Assembly (NCBI RefSeq): GCF_011038965.1
Contig: NZ_JAAKEB010000001.1
Coordinates: 213,050-277,049, forward strand
Length of the DNA stretch: 64,000 bases
DNA from: Adlercreutzia sp. ZJ141
GTDB lineage: Bacteria > Actinomycetota > Coriobacteriia > Coriobacteriales > Eggerthellaceae
Direction: 5' to 3'
Positions 1 to 6,876 of this stretch are shown here, piece after piece (position 1 is the stretch's first letter; each line of letters opens with the position of its first letter). Position numbers and translations under genes: made by a program. The notes under the pieces were generated by a model. That model saw nothing but the letters and a program-made list of their open reading frames with translations. It did no database searches and was not told the origin of the DNA.

Positions 1-1
1 T

Positions 2-493
2 GCAGGTGTAACGCACATCTGCCCGCACGACCTTAAAAGTGCCGACGGACTGCCTATATCGGCTACGCGCATTCGCGGCTTGCTTGCCGAGGGTCGTGTG
101 TTCGAGGCGAACGCCCTGCTTGGCCGACCTTACCTTATGAGCGGTTCGGTACTGCACGGGCGAGGCGAAGGTGCCGACATGGGGTTCGCGACGGCGAATT
201 TGTTCGTTGACCCGCTGTTGCAGGCGATTGGTGACGGGGTGTATGCTGCGTGGGTAACCGTAGGCGGTGTGCGCTACCGCGCGGCTGTGTCGGTGGGTGT
301 TGCCCCTACGTTTGCTCATAGCGCAACGGCGACTTGTGAAGTGCATATTCTCGATTTTGCTGGCAACCTGTACGGCCACGTTATCGACATTGAGTTTATG
401 GAATGGTTGCGACCCATGATGACGTTTTCCTCTACCGATGCGCTCATTGCCTGCGTGAAAGGCAACATTGACTGGGTGCGAGCCAACCTGTAG
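2..493 (+). CDS. ribF: Bifunctional riboflavin kinase/FAD synthetase, 3' part
   Basis: This is the C-terminal part of RibF, which phosphorylates riboflavin to FMN and adenylylates FMN to FAD. The reading frame is open from base 2, so the start lies outside the window. The visible protein begins in the end of the adenylyltransferase domain (PISATRIRGLLAEG, the ISSTxIR-type motif). It then enters the riboflavin kinase domain with GRGEGADMGFATANL, the flavokinase G-R-x-x-x-G-F-P-T-A-N-like signature, although here the usual proline is alanine. The final helices (FMEWLRPMMTFSSTDALIACV) fit the family end. The next gene starts 116 bases downstream and belongs to an unrelated operon. Confidence 0.93.
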   Translation, partial: AGVTHICPHDLKSADGLPISATRIRGLLAEGRVFEANALLGRPYLMSGSVLHGRGEGADMGFATANLFVDPLLQAIGDGVYAAWVTVGGVRYRAAVSVGVAPTFAHSATATCEVHILDFAGNLYGHVIDIEFMEWLRPMMTFSSTDALIACVKGNIDWVRANL

Positions 494-609
494 CCCCTTT
501 CACCGAGCGTATCTCCGCATGCGTGAATAAGCTAATCTTGATTTGCTCATGTTTTGCTAGAGTGGTCTTCGTACATTTGTTGGAAGCATTGGAAGAAGGA
601 GGGTGACGA

Positions 610-2565
610 GTGGCTACATTGGGGTTTCTCATCTTGTTTCCCCTGTGCGTGGGCATCGTGCTGTTCGCGGTGCGCGGCGAACAGGCCAGGAAAGCGATTG
701 TGATCGGTTCGTCCGTAATCATCGCCGCCTGCTCGCTGTGGCTCATCGCAACGAATTTGGGGAGTTCATGGACCGGTTTCAGGTTCTCTTCGACAGTCGT
801 TGATTACTGCTGCACGGCAATTGGTGTGCTCATTGCGGGTATCATCTTGTATTACGGCGTTCGCTACAAGAATGTTCTGGCATGCGTACTCGCCGTCATT
901 CAGGTGGTGGGATCGCTCATCTTCGAGTTTGTATTCGCCCATGGTGTCGATGTTGTGTTTGGACTGTACTTCGACTCGCTTTCGCTGATCATGACGTTCA
1001 TCATTGGCGTCGTGGGCACGGGTATCTGCGTGTATGCTCTTGGCTATATGGAAGATTTCCAGGCTCACGAACCCGAAGATGCACCTGATCGCAGACCGTT
1101 CTTCTTCGGCGTTATGTTTATCTTCCTGTCGGCGATGTACCTCATCGTGTTCTCTAACAACATGGTGTGGATGTTCACTGGCTGGGAGGTGACCACGCTG
1201 TCATCGTTTTTGCTCATTGGCTATACGCGAACCGAAGAAGCTATTGCGAACGCTTTTAGGCAAATCATTATGAACCTATTGGGCGGCATTGGTTTTTTGG
1301 TTGCGCTGTTCTCCGTGGTGGTGCTGTTCAATACGTTGTCGCTGCAGGAGTTTATTCGTCTCGGCGGTGCGTATCCGATGCTTGCAGCTCTGCCGTTGGC
1401 GGCGCTAGCGTTTGCGGGCATTACCAAGGCGGCACAGATGCCGTTCCATACCTGGCTGCTTGGTGCCATGGTTGCTCCTACGCCCACCAGTGCTTTGCTC
1501 CATTCGTCAACCATGGTGAAGGCTGCGGTATTCTTGCTGTTGAAGCTCGCTCCGCTTATGCTCGTGTCTCCTGTTCCGGCGGCCATGACTGTGCTCGTTG
1601 GTGGCGTCACCTTCATGATGTGCTCGTTTATGGCTATCTCGCAGAGCAATGCTAAACGCGTTCTGGCATACTCCACCATCGCGAACCTGGGCCTGATCGT
1701 GGCCTGTGCGGGCGTAGGCACGCCTGAAGCGGTGTGGGCTGGCGCATTCTTGATGGTGTTCCATGCGGTTGCCAAGTCGCTCCTGTTCCTGTGTGTGGGC
1801 ACGGCTGAGCATCATATCGGCAGCCGCGACATTGAGGACATGGACCTGTTGTTTGAGCGTATGCCGCGTTTGGCTCGCTTCATGATGCTTGGCATTATGG
1901 TCATGTTCGTAGCACCGTTTGGTATGCTGGTGGCGAAATGGGCTACGCTCATCTCGTTCGCCGATATGGGGCAGCTTGCACTCATCTTATTGCTCGGGTT
2001 TGGGTCGGCTGCAACGTTTATGTTCTGGGCGAAGTGGCTCGGCAAGCTTGCTGGTGTCGCGCAGCGGGTAGAAAACGTGGAAGGCAGCGTGCATCGTTCA
2101 GAATGGTCAGCTATTCTGGTCATGGCAGCACTGTCGGTACTGGCGTGTATCAATCTGCCCCTACTTTCGCGCTGGCTCGTTGAGCCGTACGTTGTCGGCA
2201 TCTACGGCATCGCAGGGCAAAGCATCCCGATGGTTGATCTACTCATAGCCGCCGCACTTACAACCGTTATCGTCATTGTGCTGTTTGCTGGGCTTGGAAA
2301 GAGCCGCCGCCGTCAGGTGAGCGTGTATCTTGCAGGCGCTTCGGCCGACAATGAAAACCGCATTTTCCGCAACTCGATGTCGGGCGAAACCGAAGCAACG
2401 GCTCATAACTGGTATCTGACCGACGTGTTTGGCGAGAAGAGTATGGCGCCTATCGGTTCAGTATGCTGCATCATCGTCATGATTCTGGGCGTGGTTGTAT
2501 CCGCTGCGTTCACGACCAAGGGCTTCGGCCTTCTTTCGGCCGTGCTCTCGCTCTTTGGTCTGTAA
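610..2565 (+). CDS. echA: Ech hydrogenase subunit A, proton/sodium-translocating antiporter-like
   Basis: Large integral membrane subunit of the Nqo12/NuoL-Mrp antiporter family, the ion-pumping arm of a group 4 energy-converting hydrogenase. The 651-residue protein is almost all transmembrane helices. Family-defining residues are visible: the helix with Glu193 in FTGWEVTTLSSF and the Lys273 helix followed by MPFHTWLLGAMVAPTPTSALLHSS (about 277-300). The start is GTG, chosen because AAGGAGGGTG ends about 5 bases upstream. It is the first gene of a six-gene operon in the classical ech order. NuoL alone would be another reading, but the following NiFe subunits settle the assignment. Confidence 0.93.
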   Translation: MATLGFLILFPLCVGIVLFAVRGEQARKAIVIGSSVIIAACSLWLIATNLGSSWTGFRFSSTVVDYCCTAIGVLIAGIILYYGVRYKNVLACVLAVIQVVGSLIFEFVFAHGVDVVFGLYFDSLSLIMTFIIGVVGTGICVYALGYMEDFQAHEPEDAPDRRPFFFGVMFIFLSAMYLIVFSNNMVWMFTGWEVTTLSSFLLIGYTRTEEAIANAFRQIIMNLLGGIGFLVALFSVVVLFNTLSLQEFIRLGGAYPMLAALPLAALAFAGITKAAQMPFHTWLLGAMVAPTPTSALLHSSTMVKAAVFLLLKLAPLMLVSPVPAAMTVLVGGVTFMMCSFMAISQSNAKRVLAYSTIANLGLIVACAGVGTPEAVWAGAFLMVFHAVAKSLLFLCVGTAEHHIGSRDIEDMDLLFERMPRLARFMMLGIMVMFVAPFGMLVAKWATLISFADMGQLALILLLGFGSAATFMFWAKWLGKLAGVAQRVENVEGSVHRSEWSAILVMAALSVLACINLPLLSRWLVEPYVVGIYGIAGQSIPMVDLLIAAALTTVIVIVLFAGLGKSRRRQVSVYLAGASADNENRIFRNSMSGETEATAHNWYLTDVFGEKSMAPIGSVCCIIVMILGVVVSAAFTTKGFGLLSAVLSLFGL

Positions 2566-2580
2566 GGGAGGGGTGCAAGC

Positions 2581-3450
2581 ATGAATCTGCTTTTCACTCT
2601 CATCGGCATCGTTGCCTTCGCCGTTTTAGCGCCGTGCGTCGGCTGTTTGTTGGCAGGTCTTGACCGCGTCATCAGTGCACGCATGCAGGGTCGCGTTGGC
2701 CCGCCGTTGCTGCAGCCCTACTACGACGTGCGCAAGCTTTTGCAGAAGGAAGCCGCGTCGGTGAACAAAGTTGAGGACACCTATATCACCTGCGCATTGG
2801 TGCTGTCCATCGTTGCCGGCGGCATCTTCTTCTCGGGTGGTAACCTGCTGTTCAGTATTTTCATCATCACGCTTTCAGGGCTGTTCTTTATCGTGGCTGC
2901 GTACTCATCGCGTTCGCCCTATGCCGAGGTTGGTGCCCACCGTGAGACGCTGCAGGTGATGGCCTACGAGCCCATGATGTTGTTCATGGCTGTAGCGTTC
3001 TACCTGGCTTCTGGTACGTTTAATTCAGCAGGTGCTCTGTTCTTCGCTGTTCCAGCGGTCACCGTACTCTGGCCGGTGTTTCTGGGCTTTATGTTCGTAC
3101 TCACCATTAAGTTGCGTAAGTCGCCGTTCGATCTGTCGTACTCGCACCATGCTCATCAGGATCTTGTGAAGGGCATCACTACCGAAATGAGCGGACCAAC
3201 GCTTGCCAAGGTTGAGATTATGCACTGGTGTGAGAACGTATTGTTCCTCGGCTGGACGGGGCTGTTCTTCATCTGGGCGAACCCTGCTTCTATCGTACTG
3301 GCGATCGTGGTGGTACTTGCTGTGTACTTCCTTGAAATCTGGATCGACAACAATTTTGCCCGTGTGAAGTGGCAGTTCCTGCTGCGGTCGGCCTGGATCG
3401 TTGCTCTGGTGTGCGGTCTGGTCAACATCGGGTTCCTCATGTATCTGTAA
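2581..3450 (+). CDS. echB: Ech hydrogenase subunit B, Nqo8/NuoH-like membrane anchor
   Basis: Integral membrane subunit of the HycD/EchB/NuoH family that connects the hydrogenase module to the membrane arm. The 289-residue protein has about eight hydrophobic segments. It carries ARMQGRVGPP at 34-43 (the NuoH R-x-Q-x-R-x-G-P motif), the acidic loop EVGAHRETLQ around 116-125, and KSPFDLSYSHHAHQD in the second cytoplasmic loop. Spacing to echA is 15 bases, with GGGAGGGG before the ATG. It lies between the antiporter subunit and the small electron-transfer subunit, as in other ech operons. Confidence 0.93.
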   Translation: MNLLFTLIGIVAFAVLAPCVGCLLAGLDRVISARMQGRVGPPLLQPYYDVRKLLQKEAASVNKVEDTYITCALVLSIVAGGIFFSGGNLLFSIFIITLSGLFFIVAAYSSRSPYAEVGAHRETLQVMAYEPMMLFMAVAFYLASGTFNSAGALFFAVPAVTVLWPVFLGFMFVLTIKLRKSPFDLSYSHHAHQDLVKGITTEMSGPTLAKVEIMHWCENVLFLGWTGLFFIWANPASIVLAIVVVLAVYFLEIWIDNNFARVKWQFLLRSAWIVALVCGLVNIGFLMYL

Positions 3451-3461
3451 AGGAGATGGTC

Positions 3462-3905
3462 ATGTCTTTTGCATCTAAATCTCCCTGGGTTATCCATTAC
3501 GACGCTTCGAGCTGCAATGGCTGCGACATCGAGGTGCTGGCTACGCTGTGCCCCGGCTTTGACGCTGAGCGATTCGGCGTGATAAACACCGGCAATCCCA
3601 AGCATGCCGACATCTTTTTGGTGACTGGTTCGGTTAACGAGCGCAATATTAAGGTGATCCAGGAAATCTACGACCAGATGCTCGAGCCTAAGGTGGTTGT
3701 CGCGTGCGGCATCTGCGCGTGCTCGGGCGGCATCTTCCACGATTGTTACAACGTACTTGGCGGAGTGGATAAGGCTATTCCGGTTGATGTGTACGCTCCA
3801 GGGTGCGCCATTCGCCCGGAAACTATCATCGATGCAGTGGTCGAGGCAGTGGGTGTTCTCGAAGAGAAGGCTCGTGCTATGAAAGAAAAAGAACAGGGGG
3901 AGTAG
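3462..3905 (+). CDS. echC: Ech hydrogenase subunit C, small [4Fe-4S] subunit
   Basis: Small electron-transfer subunit, homologous to NuoB/PSST, holding the cluster proximal to the NiFe site. The 147-residue protein has SSCNGCDIEV (Cys18, Cys21), ACGICACSGG (Cys82-Cys87) and YAPGC (Cys115), matching the four-cysteine ligand pattern of the N2-type cluster. The start ATG at 3462 follows AAGGAGATGG; a longer upstream frame exists but overlaps echB and reads as non-family sequence. The C-terminus ends in a Lys/Glu-rich stretch. Four bases separate it from echD, so translation is probably coupled. Confidence 0.93.
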   Translation: MSFASKSPWVIHYDASSCNGCDIEVLATLCPGFDAERFGVINTGNPKHADIFLVTGSVNERNIKVIQEIYDQMLEPKVVVACGICACSGGIFHDCYNVLGGVDKAIPVDVYAPGCAIRPETIIDAVVEAVGVLEEKARAMKEKEQGE

Positions 3906-3909
3906 CGCT

Positions 3910-4593
3910 ATGGAATACCGTTCCGATTTTTCTCGCTGCACCATCGACGAGCTGCCTGCGCTCTCCTCGCGCCTTAAGGCTGAGGGTTGGCGGTTCGTGC
4001 AGATGCTGTGTGCGAACACCGACGACGGCATCGACATGGTGTACTCGTTCATGAAGGATGGTCATCTGGTGAACTATGAGATCAAGGGCGTTACGAAAGG
4101 CGATGTGGTTCCCAGCATCACGAATGATTTTATCGCCGCCTTTGTGTTTGAAAACGAATCGCACGATCTATTCGGTGTCAACATTTCAGACATTGCTATA
4201 GACTTCAAAGGCCACTTCTACGATCTTGCCCAAGCCGAGCCTATGACCATCATCTCGCCTGCCCAGAAAGCAGCGAAGGAAAAGGCAGCTAAGCTCGCGG
4301 CAGCAAAGGCTGCCAAGGAGAAAGCGGCCGCCGCACCACAGGAAGACGATGCAGCGGCGAAGCAGGCAGAGCTTGAGGCAAAGCTTGCCGCCATGGATCC
4401 CGAGAAAGCTGCCAAGGTGCGTGCGGCCATGGAAGCCAAGGCGAAGAAGGAGGCAGCCGCGCTCGCGCAGGCCAAGGAGAAGGCACTCGAGGAAAAGCTC
4501 GCGGGTATGGACCCCGAAAAGGCCGCGAAGGTTCGTGCCGCTATGGCGGCAAAGGCTGCTCAGGCTGCGAGTGCGAAGAAGGGAGGGGAGTAG
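3910..4593 (+). CDS. echD: Ech hydrogenase subunit D with long Ala/Lys/Glu-rich repeat tail
   Basis: Residues 1 to about 117 match the 30-kDa NuoC-like subunit family, including FENESHDLFGV (80-90), the E-x-E-x-x-D-x-F-G signature. From about 118 to 227 the protein is a highly charged, alanine-rich helix former. It contains two near-identical copies of K-L-A-(A/G)-M-D-P-E-K-A-A-K-V-R-A-A-M-x-A-K-A, starting at residues 158 and 196, 38 residues apart. EchD proteins are usually about 110-150 residues, so the tail roughly doubles this one. The tail is encoded in frame without codon disruption. Its role is unknown. The next gene begins one base after the stop. Confidence 0.88.
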   Translation: MEYRSDFSRCTIDELPALSSRLKAEGWRFVQMLCANTDDGIDMVYSFMKDGHLVNYEIKGVTKGDVVPSITNDFIAAFVFENESHDLFGVNISDIAIDFKGHFYDLAQAEPMTIISPAQKAAKEKAAKLAAAKAAKEKAAAAPQEDDAAAKQAELEAKLAAMDPEKAAKVRAAMEAKAKKEAAALAQAKEKALEEKLAGMDPEKAAKVRAAMAAKAAQAASAKKGGE

Positions 4594-4594
4594 T

Positions 4595-5683
4595 ATGGGA
4601 AAGGCAACCGTTATCCCGTTCGGGCCGCAGCATCCTGTTTTACCCGAACCACTCCATCTCGACCTTGTGGTCGAGGACGAGAAGGTTATCGAAGCGATTC
4701 CCCAGATCGGCTTCGTTCACCGTGGCTTAGAGAAGCTCGTTGAGACGCGCGACTACAACCAGTTCATCTACGTTGCCGAGCGCATCTGTGGCATTTGCGC
4801 TTTCGGGCATTCGCTTGGTTACGCCGAAACGGTTGAGTCGCTCATGGGTGTTGAGGTTCCCGAGCGTGCCGAGTATCTGCGTGGTATTTGGCATGAACTC
4901 TCGCGAATTCACTCCCACATTCTTTGGTTGGGGCTTGCGGCTGACGCATTCGGCTTCGAGAGCTTGTTCATGCATTGCTGGCGTTTGCGCGAACGTGTGT
5001 TGTCTATCTTTGAGGCAACCACTGGCGGGCGTGTCATCTTCTCTGTTGTGAAAGTCGGCGGCGTTACACGCGATATCAGTGCCGACCAGTTCGCCGAGAT
5101 CAAGATGACGCTTGAGGGTATTAAGGACGAGTACCGTCAGATCGTGAACACCTTCATGAAGGACACCTCGGTGAAGAACCGCACGGTTGGCGTTGGATAC
5201 TTGAGCACCGAAGCAGCTTTGAATGCGAGTATGGTAGGTCCGTTCGCTCGCGCTTCGAACGTACCATACGACGTTCGCTCGCTTGGTCGAGGTGCCTACG
5301 GTAAGCTATCTGACTTCCAGCCCATCGTTGACACGCAGGGCGACTGCTACGCCCGCGTGAAAGTGCGCGCGAATGAAGTACTGCAGTCGATCGACATCAT
5401 CGAAGAGCTGATCGCTGGCATTCCTACTGGTGACATTAGTGTTCCGGTGAAAGGGTCGCCCGCTGCGGGCGCGCAGGCGAGTAATGTGGTAGAGCAGCCG
5501 CGTGGCGAGTGTTACTACTTTGCGCGCGGAAACGGCACGAAGTACCTCGACCGCATGCGCATGCGCACACCGACCTCTCAGAACCTCGCAGGCATGGTCA
5601 AGGCGCTCGAAGGGTGCGAGCTGTCCGACGTCAATATGATCATTCTGACGATCGATCCGTGCATTAGCTGCACCGAAAGGTAG
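4595..5683 (+). CDS. echE: Ech hydrogenase subunit E, NiFe catalytic large subunit
   Basis: Catalytic subunit of a group 4 [NiFe]-hydrogenase, homologous to NuoD. Both nickel-binding pairs are intact: RICGIC (Cys65, Cys68) near the N-terminus and DPCISC (Cys356, Cys359) at the end, so it should be a true hydrogenase and not a complex I-type relative. The 362-residue protein ends only three residues after the last cysteine (TER), so no C-terminal propeptide for a maturation protease is visible. The ATG at 4595 follows GGGAGGGGAG inside the end of echD; a frame open further upstream lies over the echD tail and is a shadow. No hyp maturation genes are in this window. Confidence 0.95.
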   Translation: MGKATVIPFGPQHPVLPEPLHLDLVVEDEKVIEAIPQIGFVHRGLEKLVETRDYNQFIYVAERICGICAFGHSLGYAETVESLMGVEVPERAEYLRGIWHELSRIHSHILWLGLAADAFGFESLFMHCWRLRERVLSIFEATTGGRVIFSVVKVGGVTRDISADQFAEIKMTLEGIKDEYRQIVNTFMKDTSVKNRTVGVGYLSTEAALNASMVGPFARASNVPYDVRSLGRGAYGKLSDFQPIVDTQGDCYARVKVRANEVLQSIDIIEELIAGIPTGDISVPVKGSPAAGAQASNVVEQPRGECYYFARGNGTKYLDRMRMRTPTSQNLAGMVKALEGCELSDVNMIILTIDPCISCTER

Positions 5684-5689
5684 ACGACA

Positions 5690-6064
5690 ATGGGTGGATT
5701 CAAACTCGGAAAAATGACGTTGGGCTCGCTGTTTAAGAAGCCTGAAACCGTGATGTACCCGCTCGAGACGAAGCCTGTGCCAAAAGGCTTGAAGGGTTGT
5801 GTAGAAAACAATGTGAGCGCATGTATCCTCTGTGGCATTTGCGCGAAGCGCTGCCCCTGTGGAGCCATCGTGGTGGACAAGAAGGCTCGCACGTGGACGA
5901 TCGATCGTTTCCGCTGTGTGCAGTGTGGTACGTGTGTGGCAGAGTGCCCGAAAAGCTGCCTTGAGATGAACCCCACACGTCCGAAGGTGGCCAAGGAAAA
6001 AAGCCTTGTTGAGCTGCATGTCCCCGAGCCGATTGCCGAGCCTTTGCAAAACCCTAACGGTTAG
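5690..6064 (+). CDS. echF: Ech hydrogenase subunit F, 2[4Fe-4S] ferredoxin-like
   Basis: Polyferredoxin-like subunit (NuoI/HycF family) that should pass electrons from soluble ferredoxin to EchC. The 124-residue protein carries two classical motifs: CILCGICAKRC (Cys45, 48, 51, 55) and CVQCGTCVAEC (Cys76, 79, 82, 86), each followed by proline. It starts 6 bases after echE and is the last gene of the operon; a hairpin with a T run follows about 100 bases downstream. The order A-B-C-D-E-F matches the methanogen and clostridial ech operons. Confidence 0.94.
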   Translation: MGGFKLGKMTLGSLFKKPETVMYPLETKPVPKGLKGCVENNVSACILCGICAKRCPCGAIVVDKKARTWTIDRFRCVQCGTCVAECPKSCLEMNPTRPKVAKEKSLVELHVPEPIAEPLQNPNG

Positions 6065-6164
6065 GTTACCGTCTTGCGATTTAGCTGTGTCAATCGCGCT
6101 GCCACTACACTTACGGGTAAACGGGTGGTGTGAAAACTGATAAAATTTTTCCCGTATAACAGAT

Positions 6165-6188
6165 CCGGGCGCGAAAGCGCCCGGTTTT
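6165..6188 (+). terminator. Intrinsic terminator after the ech operon
   Basis: Perfect 8-bp stem CCGGGCGC/GCGCCCGG with a GAAA tetraloop (6173-6176), followed by TTTT. It lies 100 bases after echF and 26 bases before the next start, so it probably separates ech from the envelope genes. Confidence 0.75.
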
Positions 6189-6213
6189 CAACGAAGCAGG
6201 GGAGAAGGCTATC

Positions 6214-6876
6214 ATGCCAAGGCATGTCGATACGGTACTCAATACTGTGTCAAACAAGGTTCTGACGGTACCGAATGTTATTTCGGCCATCAGACTATGC
6301 CTGATCCCTGTGTTTTTTGCAGTGCTGCTGAGTGGGCATGACGTTGCAGCGGCTATTATCTTTGCTATCGCGGCGGGCACTGACTGTATTGACGGTCAGA
6401 TCGCTCGGCGTACAAATGCGGTAACGCGCCTAGGCCAGTTGCTTGACCCCGCGGTCGACCGTTTGCTCATGATCTCCGGAGTACTCGGAGTTTTTTTGGT
6501 TGGTCGCTTGCCGCTGTGGATCATTCTCTTCGTGCTGGTGCGCGATCTCTTCTTACTGGTGGGAAGTTTCTATCTGTTGCGGAGCCGTCATATTCGCATC
6601 CCTGTGGTTTTCGCGGGTAAAGCATCAACCACGTTTCTGTTCATCGGGTTTGCTGGCTTGCTGCTGAATGCTCCGCTTATCTCTGGGTTGGGCTGGGTTT
6701 CTTTCGATTGGCTACCAGGGTTTAACGCCGATCCCTGCTCGTGGTCGATCTGGTTTCTGTATGTTGGGCTGGTACTCAGCGCCGTGACGGCGGTGTACTA
6801 CGCGTACTCAGCGCTACGCGAACTGCGAGAACACCCTTCTGCTGCACGCATGCAACGGGAGTTGGGACATGAGTGA
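6214..6876 (+). CDS. CDP-alcohol phosphatidyltransferase family protein
   Basis: Integral membrane enzyme of the CDP-alcohol phosphotransferase family, which transfers a phosphatidyl group from CDP-diacylglycerol to an alcohol. The full signature D-x2-D-G-x2-A-R-x8-G-x3-D-x3-D is present (Asp57, Asp60, Gly61, Ala64, Arg65, Gly74, Asp78, Asp82). About five or six hydrophobic segments follow in 220 residues. It could make phosphatidylglycerophosphate, or be a cardiolipin or inositol-phosphate synthase of this superfamily. A second, PgsA-like member is encoded at 34914-36176, so this one may have another acceptor. It overlaps the next gene by 8 bases. Confidence 0.85.
   Translation: MPRHVDTVLNTVSNKVLTVPNVISAIRLCLIPVFFAVLLSGHDVAAAIIFAIAAGTDCIDGQIARRTNAVTRLGQLLDPAVDRLLMISGVLGVFLVGRLPLWIILFVLVRDLFLLVGSFYLLRSRHIRIPVVFAGKASTTFLFIGFAGLLLNAPLISGLGWVSFDWLPGFNADPCSWSIWFLYVGLVLSAVTAVYYAYSALRELREHPSAARMQRELGHE

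Noticed and set aside
4349..4594. Arg-rich upstream extension of echE
   Set aside because: It is the echD tail read in another frame; the ATG at 4595 has a proper binding site and the family N-terminus.
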